NCBI RefSeq assembly: GCF_018417595.1 | Contig: NZ_CP070982.1 | Coordinates: 4,081,001-4,145,000 of the forward strand | Reading direction: 5' to 3' | DNA: 64,000 bases | DNA from: Pseudomonas entomophila | GTDB taxonomy: Bacteria; Pseudomonadota; Gammaproteobacteria; Pseudomonadales; Pseudomonadaceae | In this document: positions 50,765 through 61,516 of the stretch, in pieces | Layout of the letters: each line of letters begins with the position of its first letter | Numbering within the stretch: position 1 is the stretch's first letter | Program-made: the position numbers and the translations under genes | The notes under the pieces: model-generated | What the model was told of the DNA's origin: nothing | Database searches by the model: none | What the model saw: the letters and a program-made list of their open reading frames with translations, nothing else

Positions 50765-52228
50765 ATGATCAAGACGCTCCGCCCACTGCTGCTCGCCAGC
50801 GTGTTGCTGCCCCTGGCATTCCCCAGCCAGGCCGCCGCCGTCAACACCACCCTCCCGCCCAAGGTGCAACAGGCACTCAAAACAAACAAACTGCAGGACT
50901 CGGCGCTGTCGCTGGTGTTGCTGCCACTGGATGGCCCCGGCACGGCCACGGTTTTCAACGCCGACGTCTCGGTCAACCCGGCCTCGACCATGAAGTTGAT
51001 CACCACCTACGCCGCACTGGAGCTGCTGGGCCCGACCTACCAGTGGAAGACCGAGTTCTATACCGATGGCACCCTGAGCAACGGCGTGCTCAACGGCAAC
51101 CTGTACCTCAAGGGCGGCGGCGATCCCAAGCTGAACATGGAGAAACTCTGGCTGCTGATGCGTGACCTGCGGGCCAACGGTGTGCGCACGGTGACCGGTG
51201 ACCTGGTCCTGGACCGTAGCCACTTCGTGCAGCCCAACCTGCCACAGTTCGATGATGACGGCGGTGATATCAACAAGCCGTTCCTGGTCAAGCCCGACTC
51301 ACTGCTGGTCAACCTCAAGGCGCTGCGCTTTGTGGCCCGCAATGACGGTGGCAAAGTGGTGGTGTCGGTCGAGCCACCGATCGCCAGCATTCGCATCGAC
51401 AACCAGGTCAAGGCAGTGGCCGGCAAGCAATGCACGGGAGATGTGCGCTACAACCCGGTGACACAAGCGGACGGCGTCAGCGTGACCGTTACCGGTCAGT
51501 TGGCTGACGGTTGCAACTCGCAGACGTACCTGTCGCTGCTGGATCACCCGACCTACGCCGCAGGTGCCGTGCGCGCCATCTGGAACGAACTGGGCGGCAC
51601 CATTCAGGGCCGCGACCGCTTCGAGGACGTCCCCAAATCCGCCCGCCTGCTGGCCCGTGCTTTCTCGCCAGACCTGGTCGAAGTCATCCGCGACATCAAC
51701 AAATACAGCAACAACACCATGGCGCAGCAGTTGTTCCTCAGCATCGGCGCGCAGTTCCGCACCGACGCCGATGGCGATGATGCACGGGCCGCCCAACGCG
51801 TGGTGCGCCAGTGGCTGGCCAAAAAAGGCATCACCGCGCCCCACCTGGTGATGGAGAACGGTTCGGGCCTGTCCCGCGCCGAACGCGTCAGCACCCGCGA
51901 AATGGCCGCACTGCTGCAGGCCGCCTGGAAGAGCCCCTACGCTGCCGAGTTCATCAGTTCGATGCCGCTGGTGGGCATGGACGGCACCATGCGTAAACGC
52001 CTGAAGCGCACGGCCATGAGCGGCGAAGGACATATCAAGACCGGCACGCTCAATACCGTACGGGCAATTGCCGGGTTCAGCCGCGACAGCAACGGCCACA
52101 CCTGGGCGGTGGCAGCCATCCTCAACGACCCCAAGCCATGGGGCGCTTCGCAGGTGCTTGACCAGGTATTGCTGGACCTCTACCGACAGCCGAAGGTCGG
52201 CAATGGCACCGTGGGCGTCATGCCCTGA
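50765..52228 (+). CDS. dacB: D-alanyl-D-alanine carboxypeptidase/endopeptidase DacB (PBP4)
   Basis: A 487-residue periplasmic class C penicillin-binding protein that trims cell wall peptides and cuts DD-crosslinks. It has a Sec signal peptide of about 24 residues (...FPSQAAA). The active-site triad is SxxK Ser74-Lys77 (ASTMK), SxN Ser315-Asn317 (YSNNTM) and KTG Lys425-Gly427. The extra domain between the first two motifs is present. In Pseudomonas, loss of PBP4 can raise beta-lactamase expression through the AmpR route. Confidence 0.95.
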   Translation: MIKTLRPLLLASVLLPLAFPSQAAAVNTTLPPKVQQALKTNKLQDSALSLVLLPLDGPGTATVFNADVSVNPASTMKLITTYAALELLGPTYQWKTEFYTDGTLSNGVLNGNLYLKGGGDPKLNMEKLWLLMRDLRANGVRTVTGDLVLDRSHFVQPNLPQFDDDGGDINKPFLVKPDSLLVNLKALRFVARNDGGKVVVSVEPPIASIRIDNQVKAVAGKQCTGDVRYNPVTQADGVSVTVTGQLADGCNSQTYLSLLDHPTYAAGAVRAIWNELGGTIQGRDRFEDVPKSARLLARAFSPDLVEVIRDINKYSNNTMAQQLFLSIGAQFRTDADGDDARAAQRVVRQWLAKKGITAPHLVMENGSGLSRAERVSTREMAALLQAAWKSPYAAEFISSMPLVGMDGTMRKRLKRTAMSGEGHIKTGTLNTVRAIAGFSRDSNGHTWAVAAILNDPKPWGASQVLDQVLLDLYRQPKVGNGTVGVMP

Positions 52229-52239
52229 TGCCCACCTGC

Positions 52240-52269
52240 CCCCACGAAGCGCCTTGCGCGCTCGTGGGG
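52240..52269. terminator. Hairpin between convergent dacB and phzF-like genes
   Basis: CCCCACGA/TCGTGGGG plus an inner GCGC/GCGC stem with one bulged A and a 5-base loop. It lacks a T-tract. It fills the 57-base convergent gap. Confidence 0.55.
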
Positions 52270-52285
52270 CGTGCTCGATCGCGTT

Positions 52286-53074
52286 TCAGATAAAGACCTG
52301 ACCGCGCAGGTACAGGGCGCCCCGCCCGCTGATGATCACCCGTCCGTTCCCTGGCACCTCGCATTGCAACTGCCCCTTGCGCGCCCCACCCTGTTCGCAG
52401 CGCAAGCTGGCCTTGCCCAGGCGCTCCGACCAGTAAGGCGCCAGCGACGTGTGCGCCGACCCGGTAACCGGATCCTCGTTGACCCCCACCCGCGGCCCGA
52501 ACCAGCGCGTGACGAAATCGAACCCGCGCCCTGGCGCCGTCACCGCGATCCCGCGCACATCGAACGCCGACAACGCGACGAAATCCGGCTTGAGTGGATC
52601 GATTAGCGCCGCTTCGTCGATCACCAGCACATAGTCGTCTGTGCGATACAACGCACGGGCGCTATCCAGGCCCAATGCCGCCAGCAAACCTTCGGGGATA
52701 TCCACCGCTACCGGCTGCTTGGCGGGGAAGTCCATGGCCAGCAGACCATCGGCCTCACGGCTGACCCTGAGCTCACCGCTACGGGTATTGAAACGCAGCA
52801 CTTCGGCCTGCTCACCCAACTGCTCGAACAACACCCAGGCAGCCGCCAACGTCGCATGCCCACACAAGTCGACCTCGACAGCCGGGGTGAACCAACGCAG
52901 GTCGAATGCTTCGCCGTTGCGCACGAAGTAGGCGGTCTCGGACAGGTTGTTCTCTTCGGCGATGCGCTGCAGCACGTCATCCGGCAGCCACTGCTGCAAG
53001 GGAATCACTGCCGCTGGGTTGCCGCCGAACGGCTCGGAGGAAAACGCATCGACCTGGAAAATCTCGAGTTGCAT
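52286..53074 (-). CDS. PhzF-family isomerase/epimerase-like protein
   Basis: A 262-residue protein with the PhzF signature VDAFSSEPFGGNPAAVIPL and the catalytic Glu in EENNLSETAYFV. It continues with DLCGHATLAAAWVLF and GVNEDPVTGSAHTSLAPYW. PhzF folds isomerise small acids, as in phenazine synthesis, but stand-alone members such as this one are of unknown substrate. No phenazine genes are nearby. Confidence 0.88.
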   Translation of the reverse strand: MQLEIFQVDAFSSEPFGGNPAAVIPLQQWLPDDVLQRIAEENNLSETAYFVRNGEAFDLRWFTPAVEVDLCGHATLAAAWVLFEQLGEQAEVLRFNTRSGELRVSREADGLLAMDFPAKQPVAVDIPEGLLAALGLDSARALYRTDDYVLVIDEAALIDPLKPDFVALSAFDVRGIAVTAPGRGFDFVTRWFGPRVGVNEDPVTGSAHTSLAPYWSERLGKASLRCEQGGARKGQLQCEVPGNGRVIISGRGALYLRGQVFI

Positions 53075-53127
53075 GCAACGACTCCTTTCAAGCCCGACAC
53101 AACGCCGGGTGGGTATCGGAAAACGGC

Positions 53128-54066
53128 TTATCCACGCACAGGGGTCAGCACCGGCTCGCCCGCGAAGAACGCCTGCAGATTGCGCAGGACCAGGGCCACG
53201 GTATCACGGGCCGCCTCAGGGGACTGACCCGCGACGTGCGGGGTCAGCACGGTGTTACCCAAGGCCTTGAGTGCATCAGGCACGGCGGGTTCGTCGTCGA
53301 AGACGTCCAGCGCGGCGCCAGCGAGCCGGCCCTGGCGCAAAGCGCTGACCAAAGCGTCGGTGTCCACCACGCTGGCACGGGCGATATTGACCAGGTAACC
53401 CTCGGCGCCCAATGCCTCGAGCACCTGGGTATCGACCAGGTGGCGAGTTCCGTTGCCGCCAGGGGTAGCGACCACCAGAACATCCACCGCGTCGGCCAAG
53501 TGCAGTGGGCTGTCGTACCAGGTGTAGGGTACATCCGCACGCGGGGTGCGGCTGTGGTAGCTGACACTCATGTCGAAGCCAAGGGCGGCACGCCGGGCAA
53601 TCGCCTGGCCCACCGCGCCAAGGCCGATGATCCCCATGCGCTTGCCGCTGACCGAGGGGCTGATCACCCTATTCCACTCACCGCGGCGGGTGCTGGCATC
53701 GGCGCGGGGAATATCGCGCAGCAGCGCCAGCAACAGGGCCATGGCATGGTCGGCGACAGGGCCGGCGTTGGCACCTGCGCCATTGGTGACGGTGATACCC
53801 CGGGCTGCGGCGGCGGCCAGGTCGACTTGCTCGTAACCGGCGCCGATCACGCAGATGATCCTGAGGTTGACCAGCGTATTGATCTCGTCAGCAGTCAGGC
53901 CCAGCGGACCACGGGTCAGTACGGCGTCGATCTCATGGGCATGGCGGACGATGGCCGCAGCGCGCATCTGCGGTGATGGCGCACGAATCAGCCGGTAGCC
54001 GGCCTGCTCCAGCAGGGGAAGGTAATCATCAACGGTTTCCACCAGGACCAGGACTGTCTTGCTCAT
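53128..54066 (-). CDS. D-isomer-specific 2-hydroxyacid dehydrogenase
   Basis: A 312-residue NAD(P)-dependent oxidoreductase with the nucleotide motif MGIIGLGAVGQAIARRA. Arg/Glu/His catalytic parts are in NIARASVVDTDALVSALRQG, AALDVFDDEP and TVLTPHVAGQS. It resembles glyoxylate/hydroxypyruvate reductases, and the exact substrate cannot be read. It lies upstream of the phzF-like gene with a 53-base gap, so the two may form an operon. Confidence 0.9.
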   Translation of the reverse strand: MSKTVLVLVETVDDYLPLLEQAGYRLIRAPSPQMRAAAIVRHAHEIDAVLTRGPLGLTADEINTLVNLRIICVIGAGYEQVDLAAAAARGITVTNGAGANAGPVADHAMALLLALLRDIPRADASTRRGEWNRVISPSVSGKRMGIIGLGAVGQAIARRAALGFDMSVSYHSRTPRADVPYTWYDSPLHLADAVDVLVVATPGGNGTRHLVDTQVLEALGAEGYLVNIARASVVDTDALVSALRQGRLAGAALDVFDDEPAVPDALKALGNTVLTPHVAGQSPEAARDTVALVLRNLQAFFAGEPVLTPVRG

Positions 54067-54153
54067 GCCACCTCCGGCTCAATGCGAAGGGGCATTATGC
54101 GCGGGCAGCGCAAGATGGGCTATCCATGCGTGGCCGCGCCCGTCGAGCGAAAC

Positions 54154-54564
54154 CTATTGGGCGAACGCGCGCCCCAGGCCACCCGGCACACCACTGCTGT
54201 CGGTCTCCTGCCAGGGCCCATTAGGGCTCAACGACCAGCTCCAACCGTTGTTCCAGCGGTAGTAAGTGCGCTGGCGGTAGAAGGTGTTGGGTTGTTTCTC
54301 CAGCACGTACACGCCCATCTTCGGGTCCCAATGGCTGGCACCACCAGGTGGTGGCGCAAAGCTGGCCGAAGTGCGCGGCATGGGTTTGGGCGTCGCAGCC
54401 GGCTGGCTCGGCTTGCTGCCCGGCAAGGGCTTGGCCGCCGGCCCTTTGTGCGCGGGCGTGGACTCGATCGGCGGTAGCGATTGCCGCTCGCCTGGCTGAT
54501 GCACCGTACACGCGGAAAGACCCAGGGCCAGGGTGATCAGGGTCAGGCGGACGGTGCTGTTCAT
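54154..54564 (-). CDS. Hypothetical lipoprotein, 136 aa
   Basis: The lipobox LSAC with Cys19 is followed by a Pro/Lys/Ser-rich linker (about residues 25-80, low complexity). The C-terminal domain has KMGVYVLEKQPNTFYRQRTY and YRWNNGWSWSLSPNGPW, Tyr/Trp-rich. The pattern is seen in envelope lipoproteins with YXRD-like repeats. It starts 12 bases after ccmI on the same strand and could be the tail of the ccm transcript. Function is unknown. Confidence 0.72.
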   Translation of the reverse strand: MNSTVRLTLITLALGLSACTVHQPGERQSLPPIESTPAHKGPAAKPLPGSKPSQPAATPKPMPRTSASFAPPPGGASHWDPKMGVYVLEKQPNTFYRQRTYYRWNNGWSWSLSPNGPWQETDSSGVPGGLGRAFAQ

Positions 54565-54576
54565 GAGGCTGCTCTC

Positions 54577-55764
54577 TTATGAGTCGGGGCTGTCGATAAT
54601 CAGGTGCTGGGGTACTCGCGTATTGGTGGGCAGGGGCGCCCCCTGGGCTTTCCATTCACCACGGGTAGGAACACCGGCGCGCGAGACCCGGGCAACCAAT
54701 TGGACTTCGGCAAAGTCCGACAGTTTCATTTGCGGCATCATCGCATCGGCATCCGACAGTTCCACCTCGATGGGCAACTGCGCCACCGTGACACGCTTGG
54801 CGGCCAAGGGCATGGGCGGGCCATTGCTGGCCCGGGCGAAGATGAACACCGTGTCATCCGGGCGCACCTTGTCCTTGAGCGCCGCAGCCAGTTCGACCCG
54901 CACTTTCAGACGCGCCGCCTCGGCCACCTTGCCACCTGAGGCCTTCAGTTTGTCCGCAGCGCGGTCGATACCGCCCTGCAACGCGGCGCGCGAGGCGTCG
55001 CCTTCCGGCAATTGAGCCAGCAGGCGTTGCCAGAAATCGATGGCCTCCTGATAGCGCTCGCCCTCGAAGGCGGCGATACCTCGCAGGCCAAGGCTGGTGA
55101 CCTCCCTTGGGTCGGCCTTGAGCGCTTCGTCGGTCAATGCCAGCAGCTGTGCGTTCCATTGCTTGTCGGCTGCGAAGTACAACGCCTGGGCCCATTGCCC
55201 GAGCAGCTCGGGCTGACGCCCGGCCAGGGCCACGGCACGCTCGAAGGCCTTGGCGGCATCCGCCGGGCGCTGATCGGCCATGTACGCCCGACCGAGGAAG
55301 TACAACCCTTCGGCGGAGTCCGGCTGGGCCTTCACGGCACGTTCCAGGCGCGCCGTCATTTCCTGCATCGATTGCGGCGCGCTGGCGAATTCCTGGGTCA
55401 GCTCGACCTTGTCGGCGGCGCCGAAGTGCAGGTACAGCCCCAGCGCCATGACTGGCACCAGCACCGATGCCAGCAGCGGGACAGCCTTGCCCAGATGGCC
55501 TTGAACGGATGCGTCGTTGCGCTCGGTGTCGGCCAGCAGTTCGCGGGCCGCCTCGTCACGGCCCCTGGCCAGTTGCCCGGCATCGAGCACACCCGCCTGC
55601 TGCTGGGCTGCCAGTTCGGCGACCCGCTCTTCATAGAGCGCCACATTGAGTGCGGTACGGTCCTGTTCGGCCTGCTGGCGGCGACGGCCGCGCAGGATGG
55701 GAATCAACAGGAATGCCAGGGCGGCGAGCAGCAACAGGCCCGCGCTGAGCCAGAATTCAGTCAT
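54577..55764 (-). CDS. ccmI: Cytochrome c maturation protein CcmI
   Basis: A 395-residue protein. Two transmembrane helices (about residues 1-22 and 92-112) with a Leu/Gln-rich coiled coil between them (residues 30-90) are followed by a periplasmic TPR domain. That domain includes [20 protein letters not shown]. CcmI presents apocytochrome c to the CcmFH ligation complex. It overlaps ccmH by 8 bases. Confidence 0.93.
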   Translation of the reverse strand: MTEFWLSAGLLLLAALAFLLIPILRGRRRQQAEQDRTALNVALYEERVAELAAQQQAGVLDAGQLARGRDEAARELLADTERNDASVQGHLGKAVPLLASVLVPVMALGLYLHFGAADKVELTQEFASAPQSMQEMTARLERAVKAQPDSAEGLYFLGRAYMADQRPADAAKAFERAVALAGRQPELLGQWAQALYFAADKQWNAQLLALTDEALKADPREVTSLGLRGIAAFEGERYQEAIDFWQRLLAQLPEGDASRAALQGGIDRAADKLKASGGKVAEAARLKVRVELAAALKDKVRPDDTVFIFARASNGPPMPLAAKRVTVAQLPIEVELSDADAMMPQMKLSDFAEVQLVARVSRAGVPTRGEWKAQGAPLPTNTRVPQHLIIDSPDS

Positions 55765-56233
55765 GGTTGGTTTCTTTTTCCAGCAGTTTGGCGAGACGCT
55801 CGCGTTCAGCGGCGGACAGTTCGGGTGTGCCGGCCACGGCCTGGTTGCGGCGGCGGCGGACGATCACCGCCAGCACCACGAAACCACCGGCCAACAGGAT
55901 GCCCGGACCGAACCACAGCAGCCAGGTACGCCCGCTGAGCGCCGGTTTGTAGCGCACGAAGTCGCCATAGCGGTCGACCATGAAGTCGACGATCTGCGGA
56001 TTGCTCTTGCCCTCGCCGAGCATACGGAAGATCTCGCGGCGCAGGTCGGCGGCGATCGGCGCGTTGGAGTCGGCGATGTCCTGGTTCTGGCACTTGGGGC
56101 AGCGCAGCTCCTTGGTCAGTTGCTGGTACCGCTCACGCTCGGCTTCGTCGCGAAACTGATAGGTGTCGATGGCCGCCTTGGCCACGCCGGCCAGGCTCAT
56201 GCCCAGCACGGCGGCTGCGAGCCAGCGCTTCAT
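55757..56233 (-). CDS. ccmH: Cytochrome c maturation protein CcmH
   Basis: A 158-residue thiol-disulfide protein with a signal peptide (about 20 residues), the redox motif [16 protein letters not shown] with Cys45/Cys48, and a C-terminal transmembrane helix (about residues 104-124). It reduces apocytochrome c with CcmG before haem attachment. It is the short form, so CcmI is separate. It overlaps ccmG by the 4 bases ATGA. Confidence 0.95.
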   Translation of the reverse strand: MKRWLAAAVLGMSLAGVAKAAIDTYQFRDEAERERYQQLTKELRCPKCQNQDIADSNAPIAADLRREIFRMLGEGKSNPQIVDFMVDRYGDFVRYKPALSGRTWLLWFGPGILLAGGFVVLAVIVRRRRNQAVAGTPELSAAERERLAKLLEKETNHD

Positions 56234-56766
56234 GGCCGGGCCTCGTCGACCAGGCTTTGGTACAGCGGCGCCAGCTGTTCGCGCCAGACCGTGGCGTCGA
56301 CCACGCCCACGTGCTTGTAGCGGATGATGCCTTTCGCGTCGACCAGGAAGGTTTCCGGCGCGCCGTACACACCCAGGTCCAGGCCCAGCGAGCCTTGCGG
56401 GTCGGCGATGTTCAGCTGGTAGGGGTTGTGGAACTCGGCCAGCCATTTCAATGCGGCGGCGTTGTCGTCCTTGTAGTTGACGCCGTGGATCACCACGCCC
56501 TGCTCGGCCAGCTGGTTGAGGTAAGGGTGTTCGACCTTGCACGACGGGCACCAGGTACCCCACACATTGACCAGCGCCGGGCGGCCGCTCAGGTCAGCTT
56601 GAGTGAGCGTGCGGTCACCTTGCACGGTACCCAGGGAGAAGGCCGGGAACGGCTTGCCGATCATCGCCGAGGGCAACTCGTCGGGCTTGAGGAACAACCC
56701 CTTGTAGAGAAAGACCGCCACCAGCAGGAACACCGCCAATGGCACTACCATGATCCAACGCTTCAT
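56230..56766 (-). CDS. ccmG: Thiol:disulfide interchange protein CcmG/DsbE
   Basis: A 178-residue membrane-anchored thioredoxin. The N-terminal anchor (residues 1-22) is followed by GTWCPSCKVEHP with Cys73/Cys76, and the CcmG-type GVYGAPETFLVDAKG with cis-Pro. It keeps the apocytochrome CxxCH reduced with electrons from DsbD or CcdA. It overlaps ccmF by ATGA. Confidence 0.95.
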   Translation of the reverse strand: MKRWIMVVPLAVFLLVAVFLYKGLFLKPDELPSAMIGKPFPAFSLGTVQGDRTLTQADLSGRPALVNVWGTWCPSCKVEHPYLNQLAEQGVVIHGVNYKDDNAAALKWLAEFHNPYQLNIADPQGSLGLDLGVYGAPETFLVDAKGIIRYKHVGVVDATVWREQLAPLYQSLVDEARP

Positions 56767-58751
56767 GCAGTCGCTCCAGACACACCCAGTACATCACGCA
56801 CCCGGGCTTTGACCTTGACGCGGTAGCGCCGGTCGAGGGCCGCCAGGAAACCGCCCAGCGCGGTCAACAGACCACCCAGCCAGATCCAGCGGACATAGGG
56901 TTTGATATGCACCCGCACCGCCCAGGCGCCGTTTTCCAGCGGCTCGCCCAGGGCGACATACAGGTCGCGGGTGAAGCCGGCGTCGATACCGGCCTCGGTC
57001 ATCATCGATTGCTGCACGGTGTACAGCCGTTTTTCCGGGTGCAGCACGGTCACTTCGCGACCGTCGCGCGAGACACGAACAGTGCCCTTGTCGGAGATGA
57101 AATTCGGCCCCTCGAAGTGCTTCGCACCTTCGAACAGGAAGTGGTAGCCACCCAGCTCGACGGCCTCGCCCGGCGCCATGCGCAGGTCGCGCTCGGCGCT
57201 GTTGTTGCTCGACAGCACCACCCCCAGGGCGCATACCGCCAGGCCCAGGTGCGCCAGGTGCATACCCCAATAGCTGCGATTGAGACCGGCCAGGCCCTTG
57301 ACCAGGCCCTTGTGGCGGGTCTTGTCGAGGATGTCGCGCACACCGCTGAGCACCACCCACGCAGCCAGGGCGAACACGCTCAGGATCGGCCAGTCGAAGT
57401 CATCGACGATCAACCCGGCAACCGGCGCCAGCACCGCGCTGCCGACCAGCACCGGGGTCATCATGCTCGCAAGCCATTTGCCCGGGGTGTCCTTCCAGCG
57501 CACCACTACGCCCACGCCGAGCACCAGCATCAGCAACGCCATCAACGGCAGGAACAGCGCATTGAAGTACGGCGGCCCCACCGACAGCTTGGCGCCGGTC
57601 AGAGCATCGAGCACCAGCGGATACAGGGTACCCAGCAGGATCGTCGACGCCGCCACCACCAGCACCAGGTTGTTGGCCAGCAGCAGGGTTTCACGGGACC
57701 ACAGGGCGAAGCCGACCTGGCTCTTGACCACTGGCGCGCGCAGGGCGAACAGCGTCAGCGAGCCACCGACCACGAACAGCAGGAAGAACAGGATGAAGAT
57801 GCCCCGCGACGGGTCGGCGGCAAAAGCGTGCACCGAGGTCAGCACCCCGGAGCGCACCAGGAAGGTGCCCAGCAGGCTCAGGGAGAACGCGGCGATGGCC
57901 AGCAGCACGGTCCAGCTCTTGAACACACCACGTTTCTCGGTGACCGCCAGCGAGTGGATCAGCGCCGTGCCCACCAGCCAGGGCATGAACGAGGCATTTT
58001 CCACCGGGTCCCAGAACCACCAGCCGCCCCAGCCCAGCTCGTAGTAGGCCCACCACGAACCCAGGGTGATGCCCACGCCGAGAAACGCCCAGGCAACGAT
58101 GGTCCAGGGCCTCGACCAGCGCGCCCAAGCGGCGTCGAGACGACCGCCCAACAAGGCGGCAATGGCGAAGGCGAAGGCCACCGAGAAGCCCACATAGCCC
58201 ATGTACAGCATCGGCGGGTGGACGATCAGGCCGAAGTCCTGCAACAGCGGGTTGAGGTCGCGACCATCACCCGGAACCTGCGGCAGCAGGCGCGAGAACG
58301 GGTTGGAGGTGATGATCAGGAAGCTCAGGAAACCCACGCTGATCATGCCCATCACCGCCAGCACCCGGGCCAGCATCACCTGCGGCAGCTGGCGCGAGAA
58401 CACCGAGACGGCGAAGGTCCAGCCACCGAGGATCAGTGCCCACAACAGCAGCGAGCCTTCGTGGGCGCCCCACACCGCGCTGAACTTGTAGTACCAGGGC
58501 AAGGCGCTGTTGGAGTTGCTGGCAACATACTGCACCGAGAAGTTGTCGGTCATGAAGGCATGTGTGAGGCAGGCGAAGGCGAAAGCGAGGAAGGCGAACT
58601 GCCCCCAGGCAGCCGGACGCGCCAGGCTCATCCACAGCGAATCGCCACGCCAGGCGCCCAGCAACGGTACCGTGGCTTGCACGGCGGCGAAGCAGATGGC
58701 CAGGATCATCGACAGCTGGCCCAGTTCAGGAATGACCAATGCCGCGTTCAT
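56763..58751 (-). CDS. ccmF: Haem lyase CcmF
   Basis: A 662-residue polytopic protein (about 15 membrane helices). The WWD haem-handling motif [20 protein letters not shown] lies near residues 230-250, with conserved periplasmic His regions on either side. It ligates haem from holo-CcmE to apocytochrome c. It overlaps both neighbours, ccmE and ccmG, by 4 bases. Confidence 0.96.
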   Translation of the reverse strand: MNAALVIPELGQLSMILAICFAAVQATVPLLGAWRGDSLWMSLARPAAWGQFAFLAFAFACLTHAFMTDNFSVQYVASNSNSALPWYYKFSAVWGAHEGSLLLWALILGGWTFAVSVFSRQLPQVMLARVLAVMGMISVGFLSFLIITSNPFSRLLPQVPGDGRDLNPLLQDFGLIVHPPMLYMGYVGFSVAFAFAIAALLGGRLDAAWARWSRPWTIVAWAFLGVGITLGSWWAYYELGWGGWWFWDPVENASFMPWLVGTALIHSLAVTEKRGVFKSWTVLLAIAAFSLSLLGTFLVRSGVLTSVHAFAADPSRGIFILFFLLFVVGGSLTLFALRAPVVKSQVGFALWSRETLLLANNLVLVVAASTILLGTLYPLVLDALTGAKLSVGPPYFNALFLPLMALLMLVLGVGVVVRWKDTPGKWLASMMTPVLVGSAVLAPVAGLIVDDFDWPILSVFALAAWVVLSGVRDILDKTRHKGLVKGLAGLNRSYWGMHLAHLGLAVCALGVVLSSNNSAERDLRMAPGEAVELGGYHFLFEGAKHFEGPNFISDKGTVRVSRDGREVTVLHPEKRLYTVQQSMMTEAGIDAGFTRDLYVALGEPLENGAWAVRVHIKPYVRWIWLGGLLTALGGFLAALDRRYRVKVKARVRDVLGVSGATA

Positions 58752-59203
58752 GGCTTGCCTCCTGCGTCGCTGGCGGCCTGGCCGCTTTCCTTGAGCGCCT
58801 TGGAGACTTCGGGCGGCATGTATTTCTCATCGTGCTTGGCCAGGACTTCATCCGCTACCACCACGCCGTCGGCATTGAGCTTGCCGAGGGCGACGATGCC
58901 CTGCCCTTCGCGGAACAGGTCGGGGAGAATGCCACGGTAGGTGATCGGCACCGACTTGGTGTAGTCGGTGACCACGAAGCGCACGTCCAGCGAGTCTGCC
59001 GAGCGCTGCACCGAGCCTTTCTCGACCATGCCGCCGGCACGAATGCGGGTATCCAGCGGCGCTTCGCCGTTGGCGATTTGTGTCGGGGTGTAGAACAGGT
59101 TGATGTTCTGCTGCAGGGCGCTCAGGGCGAAGCCCACGGCCACGCCGACACCAACCAGCAGGCCGAGGATAAGGAACAGACGTTTCTTGCGCTGCGGATT
59201 CAC
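58748..59203 (-). CDS. ccmE: Haem chaperone CcmE
   Basis: A 151-residue single-helix membrane protein with a beta-barrel OB-fold. Haem attaches to His124 in [12 protein letters not shown], with Tyr128 nearby. The start is GTG at 59203, since GGGAGAG lies ahead and [17 protein letters not shown] is the family N-terminus. It overlaps ccmD (GTGA) and ccmF (ATGA). Confidence 0.95.
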   Translation of the reverse strand: MNPQRKKRLFLILGLLVGVGVAVGFALSALQQNINLFYTPTQIANGEAPLDTRIRAGGMVEKGSVQRSADSLDVRFVVTDYTKSVPITYRGILPDLFREGQGIVALGKLNADGVVVADEVLAKHDEKYMPPEVSKALKESGQAASDAGGKP

Positions 59204-59376
59204 GGTTTGCTCTCCCGGCGCAGACGGCGCGCCTCTTCTTGCAGGTAGCGACGGCGAGCCAGCAGTGGCGCGGCGACATTGAGCGCCAGCACCGCCAGGC
59301 AGATGCCGTAGGCCGACCACACGTACAGGCCATGGTGGCCCATGGCGAGGAAATCACTGAAGGAGGCGAAGCTCAT
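59200..59376 (-). CDS. ccmD: Cytochrome c maturation protein CcmD
   Basis: A 58-residue small membrane protein starting [20 protein letters not shown]. It has one transmembrane helix (about residues 17-39, containing the CcmD-typical Trp/Tyr run) and a charged tail [18 protein letters not shown]. It helps hold CcmE to the CcmABC complex. It overlaps ccmC (ATGA) and ccmE (GTGA). It was read directly from the codons between those genes. Confidence 0.92.
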   Translation of the reverse strand: MSFASFSDFLAMGHHGLYVWSAYGICLAVLALNVAAPLLARRRYLQEEARRLRRESKP

Positions 59377-60140
59377 CGCGCAGTCTCCCGACCCAGGCTA
59401 TTTATCACTTCCTCCCTGACCCAACTGGCACGCGCCTCGCGCTTGAGCACTTCAAGACGCATGCGCAGCAGCAGCACGGCGCCGAAGAAGCAGTAGAAAC
59501 CCAGCGCCGTGAGCAGCAGCGGCAGCCACATCTCCACCGGCATGGCGGGTTTTTCAGTGAGGGTGAAGGTGGCGCCCTGGTGCAGGGTATTCCACCACTC
59601 CACCGAGTACTTGATGATCGGAATGTTGACCACCCCGACGATGGCCAACACCGCGCAGGCCTTGGCCGCACTGTCACGATTGCTGATGGCCTGGCCCAGG
59701 GCGATGATGCCGAAGTACAGGAACAGCAGGATGAGCATGGAGGTCAGGCGCGCATCCCAGACCCACCAGCTGCCCCAGGTGGGCTTGCCCCAGATCGCGC
59801 CGGTGACCAGCGCCACCGCGGTCATCCAGGCACCAATCGGTGCCGCGCACTGCAAGGCGACATCGGCCAGTTTCATCTTCCACACCAGGCCCACCACCCC
59901 GGCCACCGCCAGCAGCACATAGCAGGACTGCGCCAGCATCGCCGCCGGGACGTGGATATAGATGATGCGGAAGCTGTCGCCCTGCTGGTAGTCCTGGGGG
60001 GCGAAGGCCAAGCCCCAGGTGATGCCGACCAGCAGCAACAGGATGGCAGCCACGGTCAGCCAGGGCAGCATGCGGCCGCTGATGGCATAGAACCATTTGG
60101 GGGAGCCCAGTTTGTGGAACCACGTCCAACTCATTTTCAT
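59373..60140 (-). CDS. ccmC: Haem exporter subunit CcmC
   Basis: A 255-residue protein with six membrane helices and the WWD domain [19 protein letters not shown], which handles haem. It loads haem onto CcmE. Two adjacent in-frame starts exist (60140 and 60134), and [14 protein letters not shown] is used. It begins 46 bases after ccmB, the only real gap in the operon. Confidence 0.95.
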   Translation of the reverse strand: MKMSWTWFHKLGSPKWFYAISGRMLPWLTVAAILLLLVGITWGLAFAPQDYQQGDSFRIIYIHVPAAMLAQSCYVLLAVAGVVGLVWKMKLADVALQCAAPIGAWMTAVALVTGAIWGKPTWGSWWVWDARLTSMLILLFLYFGIIALGQAISNRDSAAKACAVLAIVGVVNIPIIKYSVEWWNTLHQGATFTLTEKPAMPVEMWLPLLLTALGFYCFFGAVLLLRMRLEVLKREARASWVREEVINSLGRETAR

Positions 60141-60186
60141 CAGGGTACATCCAGGGTATTGGCCGGGCTGCGGTGCCCGGGACTCG

Positions 60187-60855
60187 TTATTCGCCAACGC
60201 TGATCTTCAGGCCGGCCGCGATCGCAAAGGGTGCCAATGTCACAGCCAAGGCAGTCAGGCTGGCGAGCCAGAGCAGATGGCCGGTCGCCGGCATATTCTG
60301 CAACGCGGCCTGCAACGCGCCACTGCCCAGGATCAATACAGGGATATACAACGGCAGAATCAGCAACGCCAGCAGCAAACCGCCGCGCTTGAGACCGACC
60401 GTCAGCGCGGCGCCCACCGCGCCCAGCAAGCTCAGCACCGGCGTGCCCAGCAGCAGCGAAGCCAGCAGGACCGGCAGGCAGCTGGCGGGCAGGCCGAGCA
60501 TCAGCGCCAGCAATGGCGCCAACAATACCAGCGCCAGACCGGAAAAGATCCAGTGCGCCAGTACCTTGGCCAGCACCAGCATGGCCAGTGGGTGCGGTGA
60601 CAGCACCCACTGCTCCAGCGAACCATCCTCGAAATCGCTGCGGAACAACCCGTCCAACGACAGCAGCACAGCCAGCAATGCCGCGACCCAGACCAGTCCT
60701 GGAGACAAGGTTTGCAACAATTGCGTCTCGGGACCGACCGCCAGCGGGAACAAAGCGACGACGATGGCGAAGAACACCAGCGGATTGGCCAGCTCCGCAG
60801 GACGGCGGAACAGCAGGCGCGCCTCGCGGCGCAGCAGAAGAAGGAATACGCTCAT
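60187..60855 (-). CDS. ccmB: ABC transporter permease CcmB
   Basis: A 222-residue protein with six predicted membrane helices. [19 protein letters not shown] starts the family sequence, with [20 protein letters not shown] shortly after. It forms the CcmAB part of the haem release system that frees holo-CcmE. It overlaps ccmA by ATGA (60852-60855). Confidence 0.94.
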   Translation of the reverse strand: MSVFLLLLRREARLLFRRPAELANPLVFFAIVVALFPLAVGPETQLLQTLSPGLVWVAALLAVLLSLDGLFRSDFEDGSLEQWVLSPHPLAMLVLAKVLAHWIFSGLALVLLAPLLALMLGLPASCLPVLLASLLLGTPVLSLLGAVGAALTVGLKRGGLLLALLILPLYIPVLILGSGALQAALQNMPATGHLLWLASLTALAVTLAPFAIAAGLKISVGE

Positions 60856-61484
60856 GCCGCCCACTGCCCCAGGTTCAGTTCGCGGTAGCCGGACGGCTTG
60901 CGCTCGAGGGTGTGGTGGGTGGTCAGCACCACGGTACCACCCTGCTCGCAATGCGCCGCCAGGTGCGTCTCGAGCTGCGCCACACCCTGTTTGTCGAGGG
61001 CGGTGAAGGGCTCGTCGAGAATCCACAGCGGTGGGCTGTCCAGGTGCAGGCGGGCCAGGGCGACACGCCGTTGCTGGCCGGCCGACAGGGTGTGACAAGG
61101 CACATCTTCGAAACCACGCAGGCCGACAGCCTCCAGGGCGCGCCAGATGGCGTCTGGGCTGGCCGGCTGGTGCAGGGCGCAGAGCCAGGCGAGGTTTTCC
61201 TCGGCGGTGAGCAGGTCCTTGATCCCCGCGGCGTGCCCGATCCACAGCAGGATGCTGGCCAGCGCATGACGCTGTTCAGCCAGGGGCCGGCCATTGAACA
61301 GGATGCGCCCGGCGGTCGGCTGCATCAGCCCGGCCAGCAAGCGCAGCAAGCTGGTCTTGCCGCTGCCGTTGGGGCCGGCAATCTGAAGCATGTCGCCAGG
61401 GCGAAGCTCGAAGTCCAGGTGCTCGAACAACAGTCGCCAGTCGCGCTCGCAGGCCAGGCCCACGGCTTGGAGGTGAAGGGTCAC
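60852..61484 (-). CDS. ccmA: ABC ATPase CcmA
   Basis: A 210-residue ATPase with Walker A GPNGSGKT (Gly37-Thr44), signature [14 protein letters not shown] and Walker [13 protein letters not shown]. It drives release of haem-loaded CcmE from CcmC. It is the first gene of the ccmABCDEFGHI operon, whose promoter must lie in the region shared with fliK-like. Confidence 0.95.
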   Translation of the reverse strand: MTLHLQAVGLACERDWRLLFEHLDFELRPGDMLQIAGPNGSGKTSLLRLLAGLMQPTAGRILFNGRPLAEQRHALASILLWIGHAAGIKDLLTAEENLAWLCALHQPASPDAIWRALEAVGLRGFEDVPCHTLSAGQQRRVALARLHLDSPPLWILDEPFTALDKQGVAQLETHLAAHCEQGGTVVLTTHHTLERKPSGYRELNLGQWAA

Positions 61485-61516
61485 GGTTATGCCTTATGCG
61501 GTTGGGCTCATGTCCG

